Positions 16,501-25,484 of a stretch of 64,000 nt of DNA are shown piece after piece. The position numbers and the translations under genes are program-made. The DNA is from Flavobacterium flabelliforme (GTDB lineage Bacteria > Bacteroidota > Bacteroidia > Flavobacteriales > Flavobacteriaceae). Numbering within the stretch: the first letter of the stretch is position 1; the number at the start of each line of letters is the position of its first letter. The stretch is taken from NCBI RefSeq assembly GCF_017948675.1, contig NZ_JAGFBU010000001.1, positions 620,001-684,000 on the forward strand. Reading direction: 5' to 3'. The notes beneath the pieces are model-generated. The model was not told the origin of the DNA, made no database searches, and saw nothing but the letters and a program-made list of their open reading frames with translations.

Positions 16501-19128
16501 ATGTTAAAAACAATATTAAAAGTTATTGGCGCCTTCATCATACTTTTTTTGATTGCTTTATTTACTATTCCTTATTTTTTTCAGGATCAGATAAAAGCAA
16601 AAATTGCGGAAGCTATCAACGAAAAAGTTGATGCAAAAGTTAGCTTTTCGGATGTAGATTTAAGCTTAATAAAAAATTTTCCTGGTGCTAATGTTACCAT
16701 CAGCAAATTGGCAATTATAAACAAAGCTCCTTTTGAAGGTGACACACTAGTATCATTAGGCGAGCTTAATTTAAAAATGTCTATTAAAGAATTATTTAAA
16801 GATAAAAAAGAAGCGATTAATATTGATGGAATTTCATCAAAAAACGGATTAATCAATATCATTTTCAATAAAGAGGGAATTGGTAATTTTGATATTGCTC
16901 TAAAAAACAAAGAGACAAAAGACGAAGGAAAAAGCGATCCTTTATTATTGAAAATTAAAGATTACAAAGTAGAAAATTTTCAATTTCGCTATTTTGATGA
17001 AACATCCAAAATAAAAATGGTTATTGATAGTTTAAATCATCAAGGAAATGGAGACTTTGCTTCGCAGAAATTAGATTTAGTCACTAAATCAACTGCAAAA
17101 GTTTCATTAGACATGGATAAAGTCAACTACATGAAAAATGTTGCCTTAACCCTAGATGCAGTTTTAGGCATTGATTTAGAAAAAAGTAAATATACTTTTA
17201 AAGAAAATAAAGCGCTTATTAATCAGTTGCCTTTGCAATTTGATGGTTTCATTCAAATGGTAGAAGCGGGTCAAGTTTATGATTTGAAATTTAAAACGCC
17301 AACTTCTTCATTCAAAAACTTCTTAGGAGTAATTCCTGCTGCTTATTCTGCCAGTTTAGACAATGTAAAAACAACAGGTGATTTTACAGTTGTAGGATTT
17401 GCAAAAGGATTGTATTCTGATACAAGTGTACCAAAATTCAATATTGATATTAATTCAAAAAACGCCTCATTTAAATATCCTGACTTACCAAAAACAGTAC
17501 AAAATATAATTATTGATACTAAAATCATAAATGAAACAGGAATTCTAAATGACACTTACGTAAACATTGGTCAGCTATCTTTTAGAATAGACCAAGATGT
17601 TTTTAATGCAAAAGCAAAGATTACAAATGTTACGCAGAACGCAATCGTTGATGCCGCATTAAAAGGAACCATAAACTTGGCTAATTTAACAAAAGCGTAT
17701 CCTGTTAAATTAGAAAAACCTTTATCTGGAATTTTAAAAGCTGATGTTACGACTAAATTTGATATGGAATCGGTTGAGAAAAGTCAATATCAAAACATTA
17801 ACAATGCGGGAACAATGAGCTTATCTGGTTTTAAATACGCAGATGAGAACGGAAAAACCATGAATATTAGTACTGCGTTGGTTCAATTTAACCCAAGTCA
17901 AGTTAACTTGAAACAATTTGATGCCACGACTGGTAAAAGCGACATTAGTGTAACAGGAATTCTAGAGAATTTCTATGGTTTTATATTCAGAAACCAAGAA
18001 TTAAAAGGAAATTTCTTTATGAACTCGAAACAATTAGCTGTTGATGATTTTATGACCAAAGGAGAAGAGTCTAAAACCGATGCTAAAAAAGCAGAAGCAA
18101 TGAAAATTCCTGCTTTCTTAAATTGTACGCTTACCGCAAAAGCTACTACGGTTTTATATGACAATTTAACCCTGAAAGATGTTTCTGGAAAACTGATCGT
18201 AAAAGATGAAAAAGTAACTTTAGAAAACGTAAAAACTTCCATATTTGGTGGTACAATCGGTTTGAGCGGAGACGTTTCGACTAAAGGAAAAATTCCGACT
18301 TTCGACATGAATTTGAATTTGAATCAAGTGGATATTGCTCAGACTTTTACTCAACTAGATATGTTGAAAAAAATAGCACCAATTGCAGGAATTGTTAATG
18401 GAAAATTAAATTCGACCATTAAATTAAATGGAAATCTTGATGCAACTGAGTTTACACCTGATTTAAAAAGTATAACTGGTGATTTATTAGGGCAACTACT
18501 TTCTACCACTGTAAACTCTAGCAATTCAACTTTATTGACAGCATTGAGTTCTAATATTAAATTTATTGATGTAAGTAAAATTAACTTGAATGACATCAAA
18601 GCTGCTATTACTTTCAAAGATGGAAAAGTAAATGTAAAACCTTTTGACATCAAATATCAAGATATAAAAGCAACAATAGGCGGAACACATGGCTTTGACC
18701 AAACTATGAATTATAATTTAAAGTTTGATGTTCCTGCAAAATATTTAGGATCTGAGGTAAATGCTTTAATCGCAAAATTAGCACCAGCAGATGCAGCAAA
18801 AATAGAAAGCTTTCCTGTAACCGCCATATTAGTAGGTAATTTTACAAATCCCAAGATTACAACCGACATTAACAGTGCAGTAACTAAACTTACAACACAA
18901 TTAGTGAATCAGCAAAAGGATCGTTTAGTAAAACAAGGAACCTCAGCACTGACAGATTTGTTAAATAAAAATAAAAAACCTGGAGACACCGTTAAAACAG
19001 TTATTCCGGCAACAAAAGAGGAAGTAAAAGCAAAAGTAAATGAAGAGGTAAAAAAGAAAGCAGCCGATATATTGAATGGTTTTTTCAATAAAAAGAAAAA
19101 AGTAGCCGATACAACAAAGGTGAATTAA
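16501..19128 (+). CDS. AsmA-like family protein
   Basis: 875-residue protein with one N-terminal membrane segment (residues 5-28) and a long periplasmic body of repeated beta-strands. The SFSDVDLSLIKNFPGANVTI stretch is the AsmA-type N-terminal groove, and the LNG(N/K)-rich C-terminal third (GDVSTKGKIPTFDMNLN, NGKLNSTIKL) the AsmA C-terminal domain. Known relatives (AsmA, TamB, YhdP) act in lipid transport or envelope assembly between membranes; the same is inferred here. The tail (residues about 840-875) is lysine-rich. A TATTTTTG -7 element lies at 16442-16449. Single-gene unit. Confidence 0.88.
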   Translation: MLKTILKVIGAFIILFLIALFTIPYFFQDQIKAKIAEAINEKVDAKVSFSDVDLSLIKNFPGANVTISKLAIINKAPFEGDTLVSLGELNLKMSIKELFKDKKEAINIDGISSKNGLINIIFNKEGIGNFDIALKNKETKDEGKSDPLLLKIKDYKVENFQFRYFDETSKIKMVIDSLNHQGNGDFASQKLDLVTKSTAKVSLDMDKVNYMKNVALTLDAVLGIDLEKSKYTFKENKALINQLPLQFDGFIQMVEAGQVYDLKFKTPTSSFKNFLGVIPAAYSASLDNVKTTGDFTVVGFAKGLYSDTSVPKFNIDINSKNASFKYPDLPKTVQNIIIDTKIINETGILNDTYVNIGQLSFRIDQDVFNAKAKITNVTQNAIVDAALKGTINLANLTKAYPVKLEKPLSGILKADVTTKFDMESVEKSQYQNINNAGTMSLSGFKYADENGKTMNISTALVQFNPSQVNLKQFDATTGKSDISVTGILENFYGFIFRNQELKGNFFMNSKQLAVDDFMTKGEESKTDAKKAEAMKIPAFLNCTLTAKATTVLYDNLTLKDVSGKLIVKDEKVTLENVKTSIFGGTIGLSGDVSTKGKIPTFDMNLNLNQVDIAQTFTQLDMLKKIAPIAGIVNGKLNSTIKLNGNLDATEFTPDLKSITGDLLGQLLSTTVNSSNSTLLTALSSNIKFIDVSKINLNDIKAAITFKDGKVNVKPFDIKYQDIKATIGGTHGFDQTMNYNLKFDVPAKYLGSEVNALIAKLAPADAAKIESFPVTAILVGNFTNPKITTDINSAVTKLTTQLVNQQKDRLVKQGTSALTDLLNKNKKPGDTVKTVIPATKEEVKAKVNEEVKKKAADILNGFFNKKKKVADTTKVN

Positions 19129-19142
19129 AAATTGAGTTATTT

Positions 19143-19185
19143 TAAAAAAGGCTAAAAAGTAAATTACTTTTTAGCCTTTTTTTTA
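19143..19185. terminator. Bidirectional terminator between convergent genes
   Basis: AAAGGCTAAAAAGTAA pairs with TTACTTTTTAGCCTTT around a near-zero loop, flanked by an A-run and a T-run. It separates the AsmA-like gene from the DUF2797 gene and overlaps the end of the latter. Confidence 0.88.
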
Positions 19186-19977
19186 TACGTTTATGTTTAC
19201 AATATATCCTTCTGAACTACGAACATTGAATACAGTTCCGTCATCAAAAATTAAATACTGCCCTTTTATACCTTTTAATTTTCCTTGAAATTGTGGTGTT
19301 TTATCTAAACTTAAACTAGCCACTTTCGTTGGATATTCTAAAACAGGATAGTGCATTTCATACAGATCATTTTTTTGACTAAAGAAATATTCTTGCACTT
19401 CTGTTGGAATTAATTTTTCTAACTTCAATCTTTCTGCAATCAAATCTACATGTTCTACTGAATTAGTTAGCATTTTTCTCCAATTCGTTTTATCGGCATA
19501 ATGATTCTTCAAGGCTACTTCTGTAATTCCAGCCAAATATCGATTGGGAACTTCAACAATAGAAATCGCTTCATTAGCGCCTTGATCAATCCATCGTGTG
19601 GGCATTTGAGTTTTTCTAGTTACACCTACTTTCACTTCACTTGACAAAGCTAGATACACAATGTGTGGCTGCAACTGTACTTTCTCTTCATAGGCTAAAT
19701 CTCTGTCGGCAATACCCAAATGAGCCGTGCTTAATTCCGGTTTCATAATCCAATCTCCAACCGAAGCACTTGAATAAAAGCAATCGTAGCAAAAACCTTG
19801 GCGAAATATTTTTTTCTTTTTACCACAATTCAAACATTGGTAACCCACAAAGTTAATCTCTATATTTTTATCCAATAATTGATTAACATTTAGAAAACTA
19901 TTTTCGAAAACCAAGTAATATTGTATTGGATTTCCAAATTCGGTTTGCATTTTGGTTAGAACACCTTCGTAAGTCAT
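19183..19977 (-). CDS. DUF2797 family protein with zinc-ribbon cysteines
   Basis: 264-residue soluble protein. The N-terminal third holds four cysteines arranged as C48xxC51 and C63xxC66, a likely zinc site. The middle contains VKVGVTRKTQMPTRWIDQGA, the DUF2797 hallmark, which resembles the start of small nuclease-like folds. No function is established for the family to my knowledge. The stop codon overlaps the shared terminator. It is divergent from the GH3 gene. Confidence 0.85.
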   Translation of the reverse strand: MTYEGVLTKMQTEFGNPIQYYLVFENSFLNVNQLLDKNIEINFVGYQCLNCGKKKKIFRQGFCYDCFYSSASVGDWIMKPELSTAHLGIADRDLAYEEKVQLQPHIVYLALSSEVKVGVTRKTQMPTRWIDQGANEAISIVEVPNRYLAGITEVALKNHYADKTNWRKMLTNSVEHVDLIAERLKLEKLIPTEVQEYFFSQKNDLYEMHYPVLEYPTKVASLSLDKTPQFQGKLKGIKGQYLIFDDGTVFNVRSSEGYIVNINV

Positions 19978-20091
19978 TGCGATTATTTATAGTTGTTGAA
20001 TGAAAGTAAACTTATGATTTAAACTCACTTTGTAGAACACAATATGTTCTTTTGTAATTGTGATGTTCAATCTTTAGTACAATATAGAAGT

Positions 20092-20118
20092 GTTTTTTAT
20101 AAAAAAACACTATTTTTG
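20092..20118 (+). promoter_or_regulatory. Hairpin and -7 element upstream of the GH3 gene
   Basis: GTGTTTTTT/AAAAAAACAC forms a hairpin at 20092-20110, directly followed by TATTTTTG at 20111-20118, a TAnnTTTG match. The ATG is about 80 bases further on. A small palindrome ACTTTGACAAAGT follows at 20121. Whether the hairpin is a terminator or an operator is open. Confidence 0.4.
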
Positions 20119-20198
20119 ATACTTTGACAAAGTTAGTATTTGTCAATCGATATTCAAATCTTAAATTAACAATCGTTACTCTAAAATCAGAAATCTAA

Positions 20199-21725
20199 AT
20201 GCCACTAACCATAATCAATTCGTTTGCTTCTTGGGTTCTCAAACAACGAATCCATCAAATCGAACTTTTCTTGAAATACCCAAATGAAGTTCAAGAAGAA
20301 TTACTTATGAATTTAGTGCAGTCCTCAAAAAACACGGTAATTGGTAAAAAATACGATTATACTTCTATCAATTCCTACGCTACTTTTGCAGCTCGAATTC
20401 CAATTTCTTGTTATGAAGAATTACAACCGTTGATAGAAAGAACGCGTCAAGGAGAACAAAATGTTTTTTGGGAAGAGCCGATAAAATGGTTTGCTAAGTC
20501 TAGCGGAACTACCAATGCCAAAAGCAAATTTATTCCGGTAAGCAACAAAGCATTAGAAGAGTGCCATTATAAAGGAAGTAAAGATTTATTGTGTTTGTAT
20601 TTAAATAACAACGAAGATTCTTCACTTTTTACTGGTAAAAGTTTACGCTTAGGCGGAAGCTCACAGATTTACGAAGACAATGATACTTTTTTTGGTGATT
20701 TATCTGCTATTTTAATTGAAAACATGCCAATTTGGGCAGAATTCAGTAGCACACCAAGTAATAAAATTTCGTTGATGAGCGAATGGGAATCTAAAATAGC
20801 TGCCATTATAAATGAAACCAAAAATGAAAATGTAACTAGTTTTGCCGGTGTTCCTTCTTGGATGTTAGTTTTAATGAATAAAATGCTAGAGGAAACGGGC
20901 AAAGGAAATTTACTTGAAATTTGGCCTAATCTAGAAGTATATTTTCATGGAGGAGTAAATTTCGAACCTTATCGAGAACAATATCAAAAAATATTACCCA
21001 AAAAAGATTTCACATACTACGAAATATACAATGCCTCCGAAGGTTTTTTTGCCATTCAGGATGTAAACAATTCTAGTGATTTATTGTTAATGTTAGATTA
21101 TGGAATATTTTATGAATTTATTCCGATGGACACATTTGGAACACCCAACCAAAAAGTAATTCGATTAGCAGACGTAGAATTATTCAAAAATTACGCTTTA
21201 GTAATTACTACTAATTCTGGATTATGGCGTTATTTAATAGGCGATACCGTTCGTTTCACTTCATTAAACCCATATCGCATTCGGGTTACGGGTAGAACCA
21301 AACATCACATTAATGTTTTTGGCGAAGAATTAATGGTCGAAAACACCGATCAGGCTATTGCCAAAGCGTGCCGATTGACTAATACACAAGTTGTTGATTA
21401 TACTGTAGCACCCGTATTTATGGAAGGTAAAGAAAAAGGCGCTCACGAATGGATGATTGAATTTAAAGAAAACCCACAAGACCTAACTAATTTTCAAAAA
21501 ATATTAGACGAAGCGATACAATCTCTAAACTCTGATTACGAAGCCAAAAGACACAATAATATGACGCTAAATCCGCTAATAATAAATGTAGCACGCAAAC
21601 ATTTATTTTACGACTGGCTGAAAGATCACAATAAACTGGGCGGACAACACAAAATCCCTAGATTGTCTAATCATAGAGATTATTTGGAACAGTTAAAAAA
21701 TATGCAATTTAGTATCGTAGTTTAA
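20199..21725 (+). CDS. GH3-family acyl-adenylating enzyme
   Basis: 508-residue member of the GH3 (auxin-responsive promoter) family, an ANL-superfamily adenylate-forming enzyme that in plants joins amino acids to hormones. The ATP-binding P-loop-like SSGTTNAKSKFIP is at residues 104-116, with FHGGVNFEPY and YNASEGFFA mid-protein, then YRIRVTGRTKHHINVFGEEL, which contains the hinge. Bacterial members are widespread in Bacteroidota; their substrates are mostly unknown. Divergent from DUF2797 and convergent with serB. Family firm, role unknown. Confidence 0.92.
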   Translation: MPLTIINSFASWVLKQRIHQIELFLKYPNEVQEELLMNLVQSSKNTVIGKKYDYTSINSYATFAARIPISCYEELQPLIERTRQGEQNVFWEEPIKWFAKSSGTTNAKSKFIPVSNKALEECHYKGSKDLLCLYLNNNEDSSLFTGKSLRLGGSSQIYEDNDTFFGDLSAILIENMPIWAEFSSTPSNKISLMSEWESKIAAIINETKNENVTSFAGVPSWMLVLMNKMLEETGKGNLLEIWPNLEVYFHGGVNFEPYREQYQKILPKKDFTYYEIYNASEGFFAIQDVNNSSDLLLMLDYGIFYEFIPMDTFGTPNQKVIRLADVELFKNYALVITTNSGLWRYLIGDTVRFTSLNPYRIRVTGRTKHHINVFGEELMVENTDQAIAKACRLTNTQVVDYTVAPVFMEGKEKGAHEWMIEFKENPQDLTNFQKILDEAIQSLNSDYEAKRHNNMTLNPLIINVARKHLFYDWLKDHNKLGGQHKIPRLSNHRDYLEQLKNMQFSIVV

Positions 21726-21781
21726 ATTTATAGATTTATAAAGGAAAATTCACTGATTGGTTTGATTACTTTTTTTATACA

Positions 21782-23014
21782 TTACTCCATCATATCAATA
21801 TGTCGGTCATGGTATCCTAAAAGATATAGAACACCATCCAATCCTAAGCTTGAAATAGAACTTCCTGCTTTTTCTTTAACGGATGGTTTTGCATGAAAAG
21901 CAATTCCTAACCCAGCTAAACTTAACATTGGTAAATCATTAGCGCCATCTCCTACTGCTATCGTTTGATTAATATGTATCCCTTCTTTATCTGCAATAGC
22001 TTGCAAATATTCGGCTTTCTTTTTGCCATCTACAATTTCGCCGAGATAATTCCCTGTCAATTTACCATCAATAATTTCGAGTTCGTTTGCGTGAACATAA
22101 TCGATTCCTAATTCCTTCTGTAAGTATTTCCCAAAAAAGGTAAATCCACCAGATAAAATAGCCGTTTTATAACCGTAATATTTCAAGGCTTTCATCAAGC
22201 GATGCGCTCCTTTTGTGATTGGTAAATTTTCTGCAACATTTTGTAATACATCTTCGCTTAGCCCCTTTAATAACGCCATACGCTGTTTAAAACTTTCACT
22301 AAAATCTATTTCGCCGTTCATAGCTGCTTCGGTGATCGCGCGCACTTGTTCTCCTACACCTGCTAATTCTGCTAATTCATCTATAACTTCAGTTTGTATC
22401 AAAGTAGAATCCATGTCGAAACAAACTAAACGACGGTTTCTACGATACATATTATCTTCCTGAAAAGAAATATCAACGTTTAAGGTTCGTGAAATTTCCA
22501 TAAAACTAGCCGTCATAAAAGTTTTATCTACTATTGTACCGGTTACGGAAAGTTGAATACAAGAACGAGGAAATTCTTCTTTTTCAACAATAGAAACCCG
22601 ACCTGTTAATCTTTTAATGGCATCAATATTTAACTTTTGATTGGACAAAATTCTTGTCACAGCCGCCAATTGAACAGCAGTAAGTGTTTCTCCCAAAACA
22701 TTGATGCTGTAACGTTGTTGTCGTTGCCCTTTTACCCAAATTTCATAATCAGCAATAGAGATCGGAATAAACTTAACTTTGACTTCTAATTCATAAGCTT
22801 TAAATAACAAATCTTTCAATACAGGCGCAGAAGTGGATCCCGCTTTTATTTCAAATAAAATCCCTAAAGAAAGTGTGTCATGAATATCAGCTTGACCAAT
22901 ATCTAAAATTATTGCATCATAGTTAGCCAACACAGAGGTTAATCCTGCCGTTACACCTAATTTATCTTGACCAGAAACTTTTAATAAAATGACCTCTTTA
23001 TCCTCTACTTTCAT
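21782..23014 (-). CDS. serB: Phosphoserine phosphatase SerB with N-terminal ACT domains
   Basis: Last step of serine synthesis: removes phosphate from 3-phosphoserine. In 410 residues there are two ACT-like regulatory domains (about 6-85 and 100-180), then a haloacid dehalogenase phosphatase: CFDMDSTL with nucleophile Asp200, acid/base Asp202, SGGFTFFG motif II and VGDGANDLPML motif III. The ACT part suggests feedback by serine. It is transcribed alone, ending opposite the GH3 gene. Confidence 0.95.
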   Translation of the reverse strand: MKVEDKEVILLKVSGQDKLGVTAGLTSVLANYDAIILDIGQADIHDTLSLGILFEIKAGSTSAPVLKDLLFKAYELEVKVKFIPISIADYEIWVKGQRQQRYSINVLGETLTAVQLAAVTRILSNQKLNIDAIKRLTGRVSIVEKEEFPRSCIQLSVTGTIVDKTFMTASFMEISRTLNVDISFQEDNMYRRNRRLVCFDMDSTLIQTEVIDELAELAGVGEQVRAITEAAMNGEIDFSESFKQRMALLKGLSEDVLQNVAENLPITKGAHRLMKALKYYGYKTAILSGGFTFFGKYLQKELGIDYVHANELEIIDGKLTGNYLGEIVDGKKKAEYLQAIADKEGIHINQTIAVGDGANDLPMLSLAGLGIAFHAKPSVKEKAGSSISSLGLDGVLYLLGYHDRHIDMME

Positions 23015-23120
23015 CCTGCATTATTTTGATTATGAAGTAACAAAAATCGGCATTCTAATCATGATAAAAAAAAATAATGCTTCTTTTTAGACACAATAAC
23101 AAATAGTGCAAAATTGACAC

Positions 23121-23153
23121 AAAAAAACCCGCTCAATGAAATGAACGGGCTAG
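23121..23153 (-). terminator. Terminator after clpX
   Basis: On the minus strand CCCGTTCA pairs with TGAGCGGG (one G-U pair) over a short loop, followed by seven Ts, 25 bases after the clpX stop. Confidence 0.88.
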
Positions 23154-23176
23154 TCTTTTTATCAAATATGCAATTT

Positions 23177-24409
23177 TTAAGAGGCAATCTCTAATCGCTT
23201 CAATAAATTTTTATTTAATGTTTCTTGTGCATACTTCACATCAATTTCTAATGTTTTATCATCAGAACTTGGCAATTCATACATCGCATCGGTTAAGATT
23301 GCTTCGCATAAAGAACGCAATCCACGAGCTCCTAATTTGTATTCTAATGCTTTATCTACAATAAAATCTAACGCTTCATCAGTGATCGTGAAAACAACTT
23401 CATCCATCAAGAATAACTTTTCGTATTGTTTGATTAATGCATTTTTAGGTTGCGTCAAAATTGCTCTCAACGTTTCTCTGTCCAAAGGATCCATGTGCGT
23501 CAATACAGGCAAACGACCAATTATCTCCGGAATTAAACCAAAATCTTTGATGTCTTTTGGAATAATGTATTGCAACAAATTGTCTTTGTCTATATTATCT
23601 ACATTTTTTGATGTAGAATATCCAACAGCCTGACGATTCAATCGTTTAGAAATAATTCTTTCTATACCATCAAAAGCACCACCGGCAATAAACAAGATAT
23701 TTTGCGTATTTACTTCAACAAATTTTTGGTCTGGATGTTTACGACCTCCTTTTGGTGGTACGTTTACAACAGTTCCTTCTAATAATTTCAGTAAAGCTTG
23801 TTGCACCCCTTCTCCAGAAACATCACGTGTTATTGATGGATTATCACTCTTACGGGCAATTTTATCAATTTCATCAATAAATACGATTCCTCTTTCGGCT
23901 TTGGCTACATCATAATCGGCTGCTTGCAAAAGACGAGTCAAAATACTTTCGACATCTTCTCCTACATAACCCGCTTCTGTTAATACGGTTGCATCAACAA
24001 TTGCTAAAGGAACGTCAAGCATTTTAGCAATAGTCTTCGCTACTAATGTTTTTCCTGTTCCTGTTTGTCCCACCATTATGATGTTACTTTTTTCAATCTC
24101 TACTTCGTCATCTAATTGCTGTTGCATTAAACGTTTGTAGTGATTGTAAACCGCAACCGACATTACTTTTTTAGTTTGATCTTGACCAATTACGTATTGA
24201 TCTAAGAACGCTCTAATTTCTTTAGGTTTTTTCAAAATCAAATCACCAACAGCTTTTGAACTTCCGCCAGATTTTAATTCTTCTAAAACAATTCCGTGTG
24301 CCTGTTCGATACATTTATCACAAATATGCGCATTGATTCCAGCAATCAGCAAGCTGGTTTCTGGTTTCTTTCTCGCACAAAACGAACATTCTAATACTGC
24401 TTTTGCCAT
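23177..24409 (-). CDS. clpX: ATP-dependent Clp protease ATP-binding subunit ClpX
   Basis: AAA+ unfoldase that feeds substrates to ClpP. The 410-residue protein starts with the C4 zinc domain (CSFC at residues 8-11 and CDKC near 31-34), then Walker A GQTGTGKT near residue 114, Walker [11 protein letters not shown], the GYVG pore loop and the IGF-type ClpP-docking loop region. It is encoded just after clpP with an 87-base gap that contains repeats. The assignment is certain. Confidence 0.98.
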   Translation of the reverse strand: MAKAVLECSFCARKKPETSLLIAGINAHICDKCIEQAHGIVLEELKSGGSSKAVGDLILKKPKEIRAFLDQYVIGQDQTKKVMSVAVYNHYKRLMQQQLDDEVEIEKSNIIMVGQTGTGKTLVAKTIAKMLDVPLAIVDATVLTEAGYVGEDVESILTRLLQAADYDVAKAERGIVFIDEIDKIARKSDNPSITRDVSGEGVQQALLKLLEGTVVNVPPKGGRKHPDQKFVEVNTQNILFIAGGAFDGIERIISKRLNRQAVGYSTSKNVDNIDKDNLLQYIIPKDIKDFGLIPEIIGRLPVLTHMDPLDRETLRAILTQPKNALIKQYEKLFLMDEVVFTITDEALDFIVDKALEYKLGARGLRSLCEAILTDAMYELPSSDDKTLEIDVKYAQETLNKNLLKRLEIAS

Positions 24410-24496
24410 TCTTTTAAGTCTAAAGCCAAAAAGTCATAAAGTCAAAAGTCATTCGCATTGCTCCTGACTTTCGACTTTCGACTTTCGACTATATTT
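24410..24496. repeat. AAAGTC/GACTTT repeat hairpin between clpP and clpX
   Basis: One side carries three tandem GACTTTC heptamers (about 24467-24490), the other three looser AAAGTC-type units (24415-24452). The two sides are complementary in direction, so they can fold over a loop around ATTCGCATTGCTCCT. This pattern looks like a mobile or slippage-grown intergenic repeat, not a coding or classical terminator sequence. clpX lies downstream of it in the transcript. Confidence 0.7.
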
Positions 24497-25174
24497 TTAC
24501 TTTCTTATTAAAACCTCATCAATCATTCCGTATGCTTTTGCTTCTTCAGCAATCATCCAATAATCACGTTCACTATCTAAATGAACTTTATCAAAAGTTT
24601 GTCCTGAATGTTGAGAAATGATATGGTACAATTCATCTTTCAATTTCAACATTTCACGCAAGTTGATTTCCATATCAGTAGCAACTCCTTGTGCTCCTCC
24701 TGATGGTTGGTGAATCATAACTCTTGAATGTGGCAATGCCGAACGTTTTCCTGCTGCTCCTGCACATAGCAAAACCGCACCCATAGAAGCTGCCATTCCT
24801 GTACAAATGGTTGCTACATCTGGTTTGATGTATTGCATCGTGTCATAAATTCCTAAACCAGCGTAAACACTTCCTCCTGGAGAGTTCAAATAAATTTGAA
24901 TATCCTTTGAAGCATCAGCGCTTTCAAGAAACAATAATTGTGCTTGAACGATGTTTGCAATTTGGTCGTCAATTCCTGTTCCTAGGAAAATAATACGGTC
25001 CATCATTAATCTTGAGAAAACGTCTAATTGTGAAATATTCAACTGACGTTCTTCTATAATATAAGGAGTCATATTAGTTGGTGGAGTCATTGCACCTACG
25101 ATTTTATCGTAATACATTGAGTTCACTCCTTGGTGCTTTGTAGCAAATTTTTTAAATTCTTTACCGTAGTTCAT
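24497..25174 (-). CDS. clpP: ATP-dependent Clp protease proteolytic subunit ClpP
   Basis: Serine peptidase of the ClpXP complex. Triad Ser130 (GMAASMGA), His155 (MIHQPSGG) and Asp204 (DSERDYW). 225 residues; the first 35 or so include a short N-terminal extension that is likely removed by self-processing, as known for the family. It lies between tig and clpX, the classic tig-clpP-clpX order. The ATG at 25174 is used; a shorter start near residue 20 is possible. Confidence 0.97.
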   Translation of the reverse strand: MNYGKEFKKFATKHQGVNSMYYDKIVGAMTPPTNMTPYIIEERQLNISQLDVFSRLMMDRIIFLGTGIDDQIANIVQAQLLFLESADASKDIQIYLNSPGGSVYAGLGIYDTMQYIKPDVATICTGMAASMGAVLLCAGAAGKRSALPHSRVMIHQPSGGAQGVATDMEINLREMLKLKDELYHIISQHSGQTFDKVHLDSERDYWMIAEEAKAYGMIDEVLIRK

Positions 25175-25266
25175 TTATATAAGTTTAAAAGTTTGAATGT
25201 CTTAAAGTCAAAAAACATAACGCAAAGGTCGTACCTTTTTATAGTTAATGTCAATATGTCTCGTTT

Positions 25267-25412
25267 TTAGCCCAGGTAGCAGTGAAAAGCTTTTTGAAAT
25301 CGTGTTGCTTTTTTTCTTGCATGAAAAGAGCGACTGGAAGAAGCTCCTTTTCTTGCTTAGAAAAAAGCAAACCCGATGAAAAAACTTGCAACGGATAACT
25401 GGATTAGCTCCT
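25267..25412. repeat. Flavobacterial-type intergenic repeat element between tig and clpP
   Basis: About 146 bases with mirrored ends: TAGCCCAGGTAGCAGTG at the plus-strand left end and GCTAATCCAGTTATCCG at the minus-strand left end, each followed by a short spacer and a T-run. Inside are complementary A- and T-rich pieces. From memory it resembles non-coding repeats scattered through Flavobacterium genomes, but copy number could not be checked. A 77-codon frame through it is judged non-coding. Confidence 0.5.
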
Positions 25413-25423
25413 GACAGTATTAT

Positions 25424-25462
25424 AAATAAAAAGAGCGCCAAAAAATATTTATTTTGACGCTC
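25424..25462 (-). terminator. Terminator after tig
   Basis: On the minus strand GAGCGTCAAAA pairs with TTTTGGCGCTC (one G-U pair) over a seven-base loop, followed by TTTTTATTT. It begins about 20 bases after the tig stop. Confidence 0.85.
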
Positions 25463-25484
25463 AAATATACTTATTATTTAGAAA

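Noticed and set aside
25208-25441. 77-codon frame between clpP and tig on the minus strand
   Set aside because: It runs through the structured intergenic repeat and ends at the tig terminator; its composition is not protein-like beyond hydrophobic/lysine runs.
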